NCBI GenBank assembly: GCA_022457155.1
Contig: JAJGOT010000089.1
Location: 1,161,001 to 1,225,000 of the forward strand
Source: Cladopsammia gracilis
Taxonomy: Eukaryota > Cnidaria > Anthozoa > Scleractinia > Dendrophylliidae
Direction of reading: 5' to 3'
DNA: 64,000 nucleotides
The notes beneath the pieces are model-generated. The model made no database searches. It had not been told where the DNA came from and was given only the letters and a program-made list of their open reading frames with translations. The position numbers and the translations under genes are program-made. Shown here one piece after another: positions 51,001-60,965 of this stretch (position 1 is the first letter of the stretch; each line of letters starts with the position of its first letter).

Positions 51001-54000
51001 TCACTTAGACCATCTACCCTGACTATAAGGCCCCTATGACTGTTATAAGAAGTAATATTATAATTATACATTGGTGTCACTAGCTCGATTTTGATTGGCT
51101 ATAAGCACGCAGCTAATTATTGCTTGCTGTTTCTGTTATGTCATACCTACAGACAATGAATTTTATATAATTATGTAGAAGTGATGTCATACCTACAGAC
51201 AATAGTTTGTCTGCTGTGCATTGATCACTTTTTTGTGCGCGCTGTTGTCTTTACAAGGGCAGCTCAGGAATATGCATAATAAAACAATTATTAATACTAT
51301 AAATTATACTAGACCATCTACCCTGACTATAAGGCCCCTGATAAATTGGTTGATAAAGTGGCAAAATATTTTATTTAACCAATCATAAAGCATACAATGT
51401 AGCAATACAAAACCAAAGCAATTGCAAAAGTACTTTCAACACTCAATTGAAAACCATTCTTACTGATACATGTACCTTAGTATGGGTCATGTGGGACCTT
51501 AGTGCCAGTTGCCTTAAATTTACACTAGCTTACGTTGGATATGCACGGATGTTTTGTTTGGCACAGAGTGGCGTCTCTTTTGTACAATCCACCTGAAGAT
51601 AAACAGACCAAAAAATGTACATTGTACAACTGTATTATGTCCTATAATAATGATTTCTATGAAGAGTTAAAAATAAGGTAATTGAAAATAATAACATGGC
51701 AAAATTCCTCCTTGTGAACTGTGTTACAGGGCTCGAAATTGCGACCAATACGGTCGCATTTGCGACTTAATTTTTGTGTTTGCGACTAAAACTTCCAGAG
51801 GAGTCGCAAATTTGCGAGTAGTTTTCGCCTTGGCCAATAACCAAATGAAAAGCCTAGCAGTCGCTACTTTGCCACTATTTTTGCAGAAATAAATAAAGAA
51901 CTGAAAAAATATATTGTTGTGTGCCTTGATTATCGTAGGCATTTGAAGATATGGGGTAAAATTGTACGTAATTTACCCGCAATGTTACGACGCAACGCTA
52001 TTCCCTCGATCGCGGCCACCATTGCAGCGGTTTCTTATTCATATGTATTGCAGGCTCATATTTTTGTTTGTTAAACCGCTGGATTAGAGCTGTCATCGTG
52101 GCCGATCGCGGTCAGGTGGAATCCGTCAAAGTATCATTAATTTCGCAACGGTGACGGACGTTTAAGTAGATATGTTCCAAGATTGTATCCTTTCTGGAAG
52201 CTAATTTCACCAAAAAATATAATTTTGGGTTGTACACTAGTTTTAAGATCGAGAAAAATGTCTTGATCATTACGATTGTGGCGGCCAAGTTTATAGTATT
52301 GCATGTTTCGTTCTGTACATGTACAGTCATCATTAGAGATAACGTGAAAGCTGTTGAAGTAATAAAATCTTGTTACATGTAATCATTTGTTAGTCAAAGT
52401 TATTTTTTAACTAATATTGTTGCTACTTAATTTTGCGACTAAAATTTGTGAACTTGCGACTTGATTTTCGTATCTAGTCGCAAAATGGCGACTGAACTTT
52501 TTTTTTAATTTCGAGCCCTGTGTTACTGTAAGTACAATCAGGGCTTGAAAAAAGTTCATCTACTCAACTGGAACAAGTAGATTTTTTAGTTACATGTAGA
52601 AAATTTACATTTTCCTAATCACTTTACCTGATGGGCAAGGATATGGACAAAAAAAGGACAAGCCGCTTGTGAACTATTTAAGCTTAGTAAAACTTAAGAC
52701 TTGCTTGCTTAAAGGCCAAGCTTAAATTTTAGATTTTTTTGAGCACTGTTAACACTATTATTCACCTCATAATAATTTATGGTCAGTCATTATTTTTTCT
52801 TGAAAAAAAAAATGTCATTGTCCATAACTGAACAGAACAGCATTTTGAAAACAAACTTTCCAATAGTTGTTATTTCATAATTCTTGCTAAAGCGGCCTTG
52901 CATGACTGTTTTTTTTTTACTTCTGGAGTAATCGAGATTTAATTGATGAAGAAGACCTGATTGTAAATGCCAGCGTGGATGCCATAAATAAAAACATCAA
53001 ACTCTTAATTAATTTGCTACACCTGTACATTGTATACACCTAATTCAATAAAGGTTGCTTTGGTCATTGGTAATTGGGCATTGGGAAGCTATTGTTAGGC
53101 AGTCACTCAAGCAAAGCATTGCATTGTGTTCCGTATGCCCAATTACCAATGACCAAAGCAACCTTTATTGAATTAGGTATATTATCTATATTCAACAGAA
53201 ATATTTCTTTACATGTAATATTAAGTAATGATCCGCATAAGAAGGACAGTGCTGAACGGCAATGCACGATGGAATGTCAACTATTTTCATTGTTACAACT
53301 AGTGATCTCATTGGCCGAGACTCAAAAACCGCTAAAACGTAAAGGTTCAAGGTGCATAAAGTCTAAATTTTTTAAGGTTTCAAGTATTTTGAGACCCAAT
53401 CGCACAACATGCAATTTTTAAAAGATATTGTATTTGGGTAACTTCATCAAAGAAGCAAAATTAGTAGCTATTGTCTTCTGCTATTCTGATTGGTTAAGCA
53501 TGAACATTTCCTAAAATTTGTTTGACGCAAATGGATTTTCTGTATTTTTATAATGAAATATAATTATGAACCATCAACCCCTCCTCTATTCTTAAAATCA
53601 AAGATATTCTATGTGGGAAAGAGTCATTGCCACAGAACAATGAAGTTTACTAATAGATATACCGGTAGTTCTTATGTGAAGCATTACTTAAACATTCATG
53701 AAAAAAAGATGAGAAATAACATGTCAACCTGTAAATTATTAATTACTTATAAGAGATGGTTTACCTTAGCTATTGTAACATGTTCACTATGTGGAATTTT
53801 ACTGTAGTAGTCAGCCAACAGACTCCATGTTGGCATAAAACGTTTGCAGTGTTCGCACCTTTATATAACCAAAACAAACTAAGAATTAGCTGAAGCATAA
53901 ATATAATCCCTTTAATTTAGCAAAGAGCATTTTTTTTTGTTTAATAGTCAAGATTTAATTAAACATACAGTATGTCATTGTAGTAACTTGATTGACACTT

Positions 54001-55395
54001 GTCATATTTACAGCAATTTACCCTCACTTCACTTAAATTATTTAAAGCAGCTGATAATAAAATGATTTTAAATTTTCACAACTCCAAGGTAACAGAGCTC
54101 AACGTGAAACAAATTTACTTGCTAAGAAAAATAAAAAAACTTTTATCAAGGTGTACAAATGTAAGTGATCCTCATTTTGAATATGCTGCTATCTTGGCAT
54201 CTCTTTAAAACTGGACCAGTTTTATTATTCTATAAAATTTATCTATTTACTATTTATTTTTTGTCAGCTGGTAAAATTGTTCATTGTTCAGTACTTGAAG
54301 CCACAGGGATTGCAGCACTAAAACATGCATAAAAATTAATATGTGCAATATATGTCAGTTTTACTCATGCATTAACATCCATGATACGTGCAAGTACAAT
54401 GTTACATGACATGTACATGTATTTTACACACATTCTCTGATCTGTTGCACAGGGATCCTGTTGGGATTTGAAATAATTTTAATGGCTTTTCTTTGATTGA
54501 AATCCACCAAAAAATCAAGTTTAATTCAAGTCTGCTGCCTAATAAGCTTTGTATCCAACGGTACCTATAATGTACTGATTTGTGTGCATACTTTTTGGCT
54601 GCGGCAAGACATACAGTGTACAAGATTGTACATGTAGTAACATTTCACAGTATGGGCTTCTAAATTCTGTGGGCTCCTAACCTCAGCTCCTTGGAATTGT
54701 TCTTAAGCAAGGTCTTCGAAAATTTATATTAGTGCTAAGTTCCTGAAAATATGCATCGCCAAGACCTGGTTTGATGCTACAAGTTATTTAAAAGTTGAAC
54801 TGAACTTAGGGTCCAGAGAGACAACAACAAGAATACTGAACCTTCACTCATTATATTTCATTGGAGGCCAAGACACGAAACGTTCTTAGATCTGTATGTG
54901 GGTGTATAAACAATATCATGTTAACAGGCTGTTCTAAAATCCGAAGAGAATAAAGTGTATGTATAAGCTACGTACATGTACATTTAACACTTTGACCGCC
55001 TATGGGCAACCCTTGCCAGGTATAAATATAGATGTAGATGTAGGAGAGCGCCTTGAACGGATAACTGCTGAAAAAAGATCCCGCACTTAAACTGTAGCTG
55101 AAGCTTCAACAACAACAAAATTGATGCATGTTCCAGAGGCCATGACTGAGCCTTACATTGTTATAAAATGCAGTTCATTTCAGACGTGTCGCCAGGCGTT
55201 GCTGGAGCAAAAATGTACACATGACAAGACACTCTATTTAACTTACCAGGGTCCATAAAACATTATAAAATGAGTTGACGAGCCAAACACCCTGTCGTCA
55301 AAATCTACATCTGTGAGTGAAAGCACTTTTTCGCTCAGGCTTGGAGAAATAATGTAGAAGAGAACAAAAACAATCACGATTTCTTTTGCAGCCAT
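42264..55395 (-). CDS. TXNDC5: TXNDC5/ERp46-like protein disulfide isomerase, three thioredoxin modules, HDEL
   Basis: ER-lumen thiol oxidase/isomerase that would introduce disulfides into nascent secretory proteins. Exons in transcript order: 55395-55247, 53858-53765, 51592-51534, 49633-49531, 48471-48350, 48216-48132, 47428-47342, 46839-46687, 45888-45806, 44505-44418, 43326-43285, 42383-42264. They give 1185 nt, 394 aa plus TAA, all GT-AG and in phase. Start: the ATG at 55395 precedes a clear signal peptide (IVIVFVLFYIISPSLS); an in-frame upstream ATG would put 38 residues in front. Each module has WCxHC (WCEHC, WCSHC, WCRHC) and a cis-Pro (YPTL, FPSL, YPTL). The last residues are HHDEL, an ER-retrieval signal. 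Vertebrate TXNDC5 has WCGHC and KDEL and a similar length. Confidence 0.95.
42890..43250. repeat. Tandem repeat, ~120 bp unit, 3 diverged copies with poly-G
   Basis: Each unit has AAAGCCCAGT(C/T)T, ACAAAACACTGAACAGCACGG and AAAGAACTAGTG, followed by a G-rich spacer (up to 11 G at 43043-43052). TXNDC5 intron, about 30 bp from exon 43326-43285. Confidence 0.75.
43868..44150 (+). mobile_element. SINE-like element with tRNA-like head
   Basis: GGCTTCATAGCTCAGTTGGT gives a D arm (GCTC/GAGC), and TTGCACCAGTAATGCAG folds as an anticodon arm with AGT at the anticodon (Thr) but C at position 33. AGGTCATGGCTTCAAATCCC is a T-arm-like box with a C-C mismatch, and no 3' acceptor strand matches GGCTTCA. 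The following ~200 bp are shared with 32049-32215. So this is a tRNA-derived repeat, not a working tRNA gene. Confidence 0.55.
44880..45795. repeat. CCAAT-rich repeat with an internal ~75-bp tandem array
   Basis: Roughly inverted ends (TCGTTAAACCAAAGTAATA at left; TTACTTTGGTTTTGGTTTTA at right). Inside, about four copies of CATCAAGTTCTGATTGGTTC with TTTTCCCG(T/C)GCTTGGCGCC, at about 45425-45700. TXNDC5 intron. Confidence 0.75.
47540..47895 (+). repeat. Tandem repeat, ~135 bp unit, 2.5-3 copies, C-rich
   Basis: CACCTTTGGATCCTACCCTC, TGCATTTTGCACCACTGACC and CCCCTGTGTCCAACTCCCCA recur three times; copies differ in the number of CCCTCCCCTCC blocks. Pro-rich ORFs here are repeat artefacts. Intron. 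Confidence 0.9.
48607..48784. mobile_element. pogo/Tigger-like MITE with TA duplication
   Basis: Termini CAGTCGAACCTCTCCTTACG and its inverse ending AAGGAGGTTCAACTG, flanked by TA (48605-48606 and 48785-48786). Interior has CGGACACCTCTCTAATACGG repeats. The CAGTNGAACCTC terminus is the pogo/Tigger style. TXNDC5 intron region upstream of exon 48471-48350. Confidence 0.85.
49060..49235. repeat. AT-rich inverted repeat
   Basis: GTAGGTTAAAATTATTTTAG at left, inverse at right, with TTAAACTAGGTAAATTTTTA / TAACCTAGTTTGAAATAA inner arms. Confidence 0.85.
49355..49462. repeat. Foldback, ~42-bp arms
   Basis: GATTTTGTCAGCTGACCAAT through CTCTTGAACAAGTT, and the exact inverse at the right, around TATTTAAAAAAAACG. 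Confidence 0.92.
49676..51345. repeat. Foldback plus tandem array, ~72 bp unit
   Basis: 49676-49765 is an inverted repeat of TTAGACCATCTACCCTGACT...CAGTCATAGG. The same arm sequence is repeated head-to-tail at about 50225-50640 (six copies: TATATTAGACCATCTA, GGCCCCTATGACTGTTATAA, GAAGTAATATTATTATACTA), and again at 51005 and 51308. Between them lie a palindrome (about 50905-51000, CGATCTGTATGGGCGTTTAC and inverse) and three copies of AGCTAATTAGTATGCATTAA. Confidence 0.85.
51728..52519. mobile_element. hAT-like nonautonomous element with 7-bp duplication
   Basis: Termini AGGGCTCGAAATTGCGACCA and TTTAATTTCGAGCCCT; the flanking GTGTTAC is present on both sides (51721-51727 and 52520-52526). Subterminal TTGCGACT / AGTCGCAA words repeat in both arms. 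No transposase. Located just upstream of exon 51592-51534. Confidence 0.85.
53036..53183. mobile_element. Foldback element, ~45-bp arms
   Basis: ACCTAATTCAATAAAGGTTG and CTTTGGTCATTGGTAATTGG at left, exact inverse at right. Confidence 0.92.
53236..53700 (+). repeat. Dispersed repeat, copy 2 (partner 15079-15472)
   Basis: GGCAATGCACGATGGAATGT, TGATCTCATTGGCCGAGACT, TTCAAGTATTTTGAGACCCA and ACAGAACAATGAAGTTTAC match copy 1 in order and orientation. This copy is longer by a TTAAGCATGAACATTTCC segment. It ends about 65 bp from exon 53858-53765. Confidence 0.8.
53765..55395 (-). CDS. TXNDC5: TXNDC5-like exons 1-2: signal peptide and start of module 1
   Basis: Exon 1 (55395-55247) encodes the signal peptide and LTDVDFDDRVFGSSTHFIMFYGP and ends TG, which the next exon completes to Trp. 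Exon 2 (53858-53765, 31 codons) starts with the CEHCKRFMPTW active site and ends in IAK before a phase-0 intron. The 1.4-kb intron holds no obvious element. Confidence 0.93.
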
Positions 55396-55856
55396 GTTTT
55401 CCACAAGGACACGTTTTGTTTTGATTAGAAACCGCTGACCATCCACTCTCGTCCCCATGTCCAAATCCCCTTCCCCTCCCCCTCCCCCCAGTCCCTGTCC
55501 CCGACCCATACAGGTTGCTCGCAGGCTAGCCTGGGGCTTCCCTGGGCACTACTTTTCAATAGTTTTTGGTCATAATGAAAGGTTCGCGAAAATTAAACCT
55601 GCGAGTATTTTGAATAACCAAAAGAAAGGGGATGTAAAGGTACCAGATGCTTGCATAACATAAATCTATTATAATCAAACTAGTCCATGATGAAAAGGAG
55701 CATGATTGGTTCCCAATCTCATACACAGAGTCCTCGAGCTTCTTGGTTGATACCGTAATGATGTAATTTAGAAATCAGTAATGAATAGTTCACCAACAAT
55801 TGTTGAACAACGACGCCTTCAGTCCAGTGTGGTGGTGGTGGAAGGTGGTGGGGAAA

Positions 55857-55870
55857 GGGGGGGGGGGGGG
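55857..55870 (+). repeat. Poly-G tract (14 nt)
   Basis: Preceded by GGTGGTGGTGGAAGGTGG. It marks the left edge of the 1-kb inverted-repeat element. Confidence 0.9.
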
Positions 55871-55884
55871 TGGGTCTTGTTTAT

Positions 55885-56935
55885 CGCGGTATCTTTTATA
55901 GACAAACCATACTGCAAGGAAGCGTACCACACCATCCCCTAGGCATGTTCCTGGGTGTGACTATTACCTTACGCATGCGCAAAACCATATCACCCTGGTA
56001 GTGGCAGCCATGGACAGCTGTTTCGTCCTGGTTAGGACTCACCAGCATGGCATAGCCAGCGTAAGGGTCTCGTCGAACGCTGTTCACTACCAAGGTAGAT
56101 GCATTATGCATACCTTTACAGTCAAACCGGATGTTCTTTTGCGGGCAACTTTGCAAACTTCTGCCGCAACATTGGTATTTTGATTGACAGTTTGCTTCGA
56201 GCAAGTTGCAACTTTCGCGAGCAAGTTCCTATTTCAAACTTGTTGTCAGTTGCAAATTGCGAATTTTATGAAAACACGTCCTTCTTCGGTTATGGCTCAC
56301 GTACATTGTAGTAATACCACCTCGGTTGAGAAAAGAGAGAGAATAATGGTCGTCGGGTGTAAAACAAGAACAAATCGCACGCATTAATTGTTGGATTATC
56401 CAGGCAAACTGTATCCAATATATTGTAAACAGATTTTTACAACACGAGACGTATTTTCCCGGTAAACCTGGCTGGAAGGAACGAAAAGTTTCTACTCCTG
56501 ACATCGTAGAGTTTTTGGAATACTGCAAGGTAACCAAAACAAGTACTTTCAATTCAGAAATCCGGCAACTGACAGCAAGTTTGAAATAGGAACTTGCTCG
56601 CGAAAGTTGCAACTTGCTCGCACAACTTCCAACTTGCTCGAAGCAAACTGTCAATCAAAACACCAATGTTGCGGCGGAAGTTTGCAAAGTTGCCCGCAAA
56701 AGAACATCCGGTTTGACTGTAAACGCCAGCTCAACAGTCGATGAGACCCTTACGCCTGGGTTGCCATGCTGATGAGCCCTAAACAGGACGAGACATCTGT
56801 CCATGGCTGCTACTAACCTGGAGATATAGTTGCGCGCATGCGTAAGGCAATGCCAAAAACCGAAGGGGATGGTGTAGTGTGCTTACTTGAGGCCATAGTT
56901 TGTACCTTTTATATCCCGGTTACCAGAGGTTCTCT
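55885..56935. mobile_element. 1-kb TIR element with long diverged arms
   Basis: Outer arms: GGTATCTTTTATAGACAAAC and the inverse TTGTACCTTTTATATCCC; CACCATCCCC / GGGGATGGTG; GCAGCCATGGACAGCTG with CATCTGTCCATGGCTGC; CGCAACATTGGTATTTTGAT with ATCAAAACACCAATGTTGCG. Inner AGCAAGTTGCAACTTTCGCG is duplicated in the right arm. The centre (about 56345-56535) has an open frame, reported separately. Confidence 0.85.
56360..56530 (+). pseudogene. Open frame with HTH-like start inside the 1-kb element
   Basis: A frame without stops reads VKQEQIARINCW, later FPGKPGWKERKVSTPDIVEF and LEYCK, followed by AAG|GTAACC, a good donor. The EQIARI start and basic linker recall the helix-turn-helix N-terminus of transposases. 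Too short and too diverged to name a superfamily. Confidence 0.3.
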
Positions 56936-56999
56936 AGCAGCACGCTTTCGTGAGAAGCTGGGCCCAGAGGACGGCAACGAGCGGCGAAAATATAAGAGA

Positions 57000-58320
57000 C
57001 ATGAGAGGCGTGTAATATGCACAGTACGCCACCCAAATAGAGGATTGTATGCCTGTGGTTTTCCCCAGCTTAACAACTCCAACTTTTGACAAGTCCAACA
57101 GTTTTTGGTTTTTCCTGTACGGTTCGAGTTACTGGGATTTTACAGTATTTTCTCCATGGTTAAAACGGCTGTTATTGCAAGAAACACACTTAAACACGTA
57201 CAAATGTGCTCCCATTTTATTACAACAATATAAGAATTCAAACGAAAACTTAATAAGTTTACTAAAATGTTCTGATATAATGAAACCATGAGGTTTCACA
57301 GTTCTGGCAACACTTGAGGTCACTGTACTTTTGTTAACTGGACTATTTAAAATTAATGACCGGATCAGACATCATTAGTCCACTGAAATGTTTTAAGTCT
57401 AGCTAAAACGACTAGATTTTGTTATTTAAAAACTAAAAACTGTTGTTGGAGTGTCGGGGCCCAGTAAATGATGTGAATGCCCCGCTTATATAGCTGTTAA
57501 TTAGAAATATCAATGTTTTATTACTGAATATAACAAAATAAAAACAAATTGAAAAAAATATACCGCCACTTGTCAAATACAATGCTAATCAAGCACCTAC
57601 TACAACAAAAGCTCTGTTCGAGCTTACATCCGAGCAAGTTATATAAATTATGTTGCTTAGAGCTAGACGAGATTCTTCGCGTGCATATATCAGTTTTGAC
57701 CTTAGTTAAAGAAACAATCTCTAACATGATCATGCGCTTTGTATTGTTGTTGTTTATGTTGGTTATTTATTTTCTTTTGAGTTTTGTTTTGTTTGCATTT
57801 TTCTTTTTTTCTTGCTTTCTGCAAAAACCGAAAGTTTTCGTTTGTCAGAATGGCCTTATGCATATTACGTCACCCACTCAAACATCATTCTCAAACTTTG
57901 TTTGTGAACCAAAAAATTCTTCGCATTTATACTGTTTTTCCATGGGTATTCTTTTCAACTCCACTGCTTTGGGTATTCGTGAAAATAGCTATATATTATG
58001 ACGTAAAAATCCGCCATTTCACAAAATATCAGTGAACTTGATAGCTCGGACAAGACAGTGAATCAGTTTGCGAGCGTCGTTCGCATTTATTAAATAGCTA
58101 TATGTATTATAATTCCATAACTATGACACTCTTTACTATTTGTACAAGTTTGTTCTAAGTTATTAACGTATGAGTGTCGACAAATCTAGCTCTGCATGAA
58201 ACCCTTAGTTTGACCATACTATACCTTACTATGGCACTGTTTATTAATCTTTTTAAATATATATATATATATATATTTATTAATAATTCATAAGGAAAAT
58301 ACTGTACAAAAGAAATGTAA
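57000..58320. other. Intergenic, no supported gene
   Basis: A 150-codon ORF at 57549-58001 (+) is Phe/Leu-rich with one hydrophobic stretch, but has no domain I recognise and lies in T-rich sequence, so I treat it as chance. An (AT)n microsatellite lies at about 58257-58276. Confidence 0.5.
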
Positions 58321-58321
58321 A

Positions 58322-58650
58322 TTTAAAGGCCCACCTTCACCCAACATGCTGTGCGCGCCGTGATCACTTTCTGTGCTGAATTTCGTGTAGCACGAAATTT
58401 ACGTGTATCAACAATGGAGCATCTCAAAACAAAAATAAACGACCGCAACGTCTTTTGGGAGAAGGTGGGAGAACGCCCACCTTCACCCAAAATGTTGTGC
58501 GCGCTGTGATCACTTTCTGTGCTGAATTTCGTGTAACACGAAATTCGCGTTTGAATGCGTGCAACCAATCAGATCACGCGTATGAACAATGGAGAATTTC
58601 AAAACAAAAACAAACGACCGCAACGTCTTTTGGGAGGTGGGCTTGTTATC
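58322..58650. repeat. Tandem duplication of a TIR-type element, two ~165 bp copies
   Basis: Each copy has GCCCACCTTCACCCAA(C/A)AT, GTGATCACTTTCTGTGCTGA, ATTTCGTGTA(G/A)CACGAAAT and AAACGACCGCAACGTCTTTT. The outer ends AAGGCCCACC / AGGTGGGCTT are inverted. AATTTCGTGT..CACGAAAT and AAACGACCGCA also occur near the ends of the TTAA element (15.5 and 17.4 kb), so the families are related. Confidence 0.8.
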
Positions 58651-58865
58651 CTAACACTGAACAGCTATGAAATGCTTGTGGATGTATACTTTGGTTATTG
58701 TAACTAATTAGCATTTCATTTTCATTTCATAAGTAGTCTACAACATTCGTGTCTGTGATTTACAATCACGAGCCGAATGCGAGTGTTTGAAGATCTCATA
58801 CAACACGGTGCTCTTGTTGTAAACACTACTGAAATATACGTATTTGCAAGTACAATGTTACATGT

Positions 58866-59129
58866 ACCGTATTTTCTCAATTAAACGCCCCCGGCATTTA
58901 TTTCAAACTTGGCCTAGTGGACCCGGCGTTTCTTTGAATCAGCAGTTTTTTCTCGCCCACCAATTTTAAAGAAAGGGTTATTATTCGTATTTCTTGGCAG
59001 CCGTGTACCTTGCCCTTAAATCTTAAGTTTATTATAACACAAATAAACGTTTGAGGGGCTTACTTACAACTTCCTCTATTATACCCGGCGTTTATTCGGG
59101 ACCCGGCGTTTAATCGAGAAAATACGGTA
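58866..59129. mobile_element. MITE, complete copy ('CCCGGCGTTT' family)
   Basis: Termini ACCGTATTTTCTCAATTAAA and its inverse TTTAATCGAGAAAATACGGT. Interior TTGGCCTAGTGGACCCGGCG and repeated CCCGGCGTTTATTCGGGA. The partial copy is at 2818-3075. Confidence 0.9.
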
Positions 59130-59535
59130 TTATAATATGACTGACTATGTAATTAATTTTAACTATAAAATAAGTTCTGATGTAAAAAAAAAAATTTCTT
59201 TTTAGCCGACATTTTAGAATTTCATCCTCAAAAGCATCATCTTGCACAATGCTAACTTAACGGTTAAGAATAAGTATTTTTCTATCATCAACATCTTATA
59301 ACACAAGGCTTGTCTAAGGATGTTTGCAGCGTTGTGAGAAAATGTTTGTGAGTGACAACTTATTCGTTTTGACGACGCAGTACAATTCATTTCAAATGTT
59401 GTAGACAAATTTAATTTTCGTCCTAAAAAAATGCAGGCAGAGTATTTCTTATAATTTCTTGAATGTCGTAAGCCTTCTGTTCTGTTAATTCATGAATTGA
59501 GTTTTAACAAATCATAAGCGTAAAGTAACCCTACA

Positions 59536-59567
<32 letters not shown>

Positions 59568-59575
59568 GGGGGGGG
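59536..59575 (+). repeat. Poly-G tract: 31 G, T, 8 G
   Basis: The longest homopolymer in the window. It lies about 160 bp beyond the stop codon of the - strand death-domain gene, so it would be a C run in that transcript's 3' region. Assembly length is uncertain for such tracts. Confidence 0.85.
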
Positions 59576-59735
59576 TATTGGATGCCACCCCGCCCGAAGG
59601 TTTTTCTCCGATTTTTTAAGAGGATTTTTCAACCCACTTCTCGGTGTTTGAAATTCTTAATGAGAAACCCTTCCTTGTGGTTGCTAATTTTTTTCCAGCT
59701 GACTTTTGTTGTTGTATTTACTCAGTTTAGGGAAA

Positions 59736-60965
59736 CTAATGGCAGCAAAATCTTTCGGCTAAATCTACACGGCCCACTAGTTCATGACACAATGCGTCAT
59801 ATAAAACTTGGTAAGTGGCAGTTTTGCCTTCTCTTGCCTTCCATGCCATCAGCATTGCATATGCCTTCTCAGAGAGTTCATCGTTGCCCTTATGAAAACC
59901 AGTTAGTGCTGCGTCGTCAAATTTTAGCCGACGCCCAAGGGACTTCCAGGTTGGAATTTTCTTTGATATCCATTCTAGGTCATCGTCAGATGGCATGCCG
60001 TCTTTCACTGTATATGAAGAAAGATAAAATGCGTGTTTGCATTCAGGAGTAATAGTTCGACGAGATTCTAAAAGAGTATCCCAAATGTCTGCAGTACAAA
60101 TTATAATGAATGAATGAATAAATTAACGAATAAATTAGTTAAACAATGGATCAATGAAAGGATGAGATGATTAATCAATCAACCAATTCATCAATTCAAT
60201 CAACCATTCAGTCAGTCAATCCGTTGGTCAATCAATCAATCGATTTAAGGCCAATCAATCAATCAATCAATTAATTCACGGCCAACAGTAAAAACTAAAA
60301 GGAGCGAATGAAGCAGCGAGAGAATGGCACCATTATCACCCAAGGAAGCTAGAGATGGATTGGGAATTTACCTTAAAATGACTGTAATCACATTGCAAGA
60401 ATTGTTGAAGGCAGGATGGAAAGAGGTCGCCGAAAAACAACCCGGCGTACAGCTGTACAAAGAAAATTAAGGGAACTGCAAAACATATGGAGCTCCATTG
60501 AGAAGCTGGCCAAGGACAAATACGGCTGGAGAGATTTCGTTGCTGTGTTATGTGCCACTCGGCATGATATGATGGGAAAGTAAGAAAACGGTATCGTGGA
60601 AATTCAAGTTGCAATTCGGTTGCCTAATATATCCCAAAATTCCAAATATATATATTTCTGGAAAAAAATTACAAATTCCGGTAGGAGGATAAATTGGTTA
60701 TGTAGCTATATAATTATTGGAAAAGACATGGTATCTTATGAATAGCAATGCGTAGTTAAATTTCTTTGTAGCGTATTTTTCGCATGACTCAGAAGTAAGA
60801 CCAAACAGTTTTTCTTAACTACATATTAAATACCTACACATGCAATCAAACATTGTGTCAAAGTAAAGAAAAACAAATTACCTTTATGTGTCCGTTTCTT
60901 TGTCTTCGTTTCAATTTCACTCTCTACTTCAGAATTCCCCTTCACAACTTTCGTTCGTTTTAATC
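59736..60965 (-). CDS. Death-domain protein, last two recognised exons
   Basis: Exon 60965-60882 (84 nt) encodes a Lys/Thr/Glu-rich linker (KVVKGNSEVESEIETKTKKR). Exon 60007-59736 (272 nt including TAG) encodes a death domain, a six-helix protein-interaction module of apoptotic and innate-immune signalling. It shows DDDLEWISKKIPTWKSLGRR (helix 1-2), the E-KAYAMLMAWKAREG helix 5 region and ATYQVLYDALCHEL with LAERFCCH at the end. The exons join in phase (G|TG = Val); acceptors are ATATACAG and CACTTTTAG. The gene continues upstream on the - strand; a possible further exon ends at a donor at about 61183 (GAGAAAG|GTAACA), with matching phase but low complexity. Which death-domain family it belongs to cannot be told from this part. 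Confidence 0.82.
60089..60285 (+). repeat. Microsatellite-like (AATC/AATG)n region
   Basis: Degenerate runs of GAATGAATGAATAAATT and AATCAATCAATC, lying in the intron of the death-domain gene. Confidence 0.85.
60395..60583 (+). pseudogene. LINE retrotransposon remnant: C-terminus of the RT ORF
   Basis: A stop-free frame ending TAA encodes RIVEGRMERGRRKTTRRTA, then IEKLAKDKYGWRDFVAVLCA. The 'GRRK-T-R---...D--GWR--V' pattern is the common tail of LINE reverse-transcriptase ORFs. No RT domain is nearby, so it is 5'-truncated. Sense orientation is opposite to the host death-domain gene. Confidence 0.6.

Noticed and set aside
53553..53807. 84-codon ORF on the + strand
   Set aside because: Overlaps a dispersed repeat and runs antisense into a real TXNDC5 exon.
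57549..58001. 150-codon ORF on the + strand with a hydrophobic segment
   Set aside because: T-rich composition explains the Phe/Leu run, with no splice or domain support.
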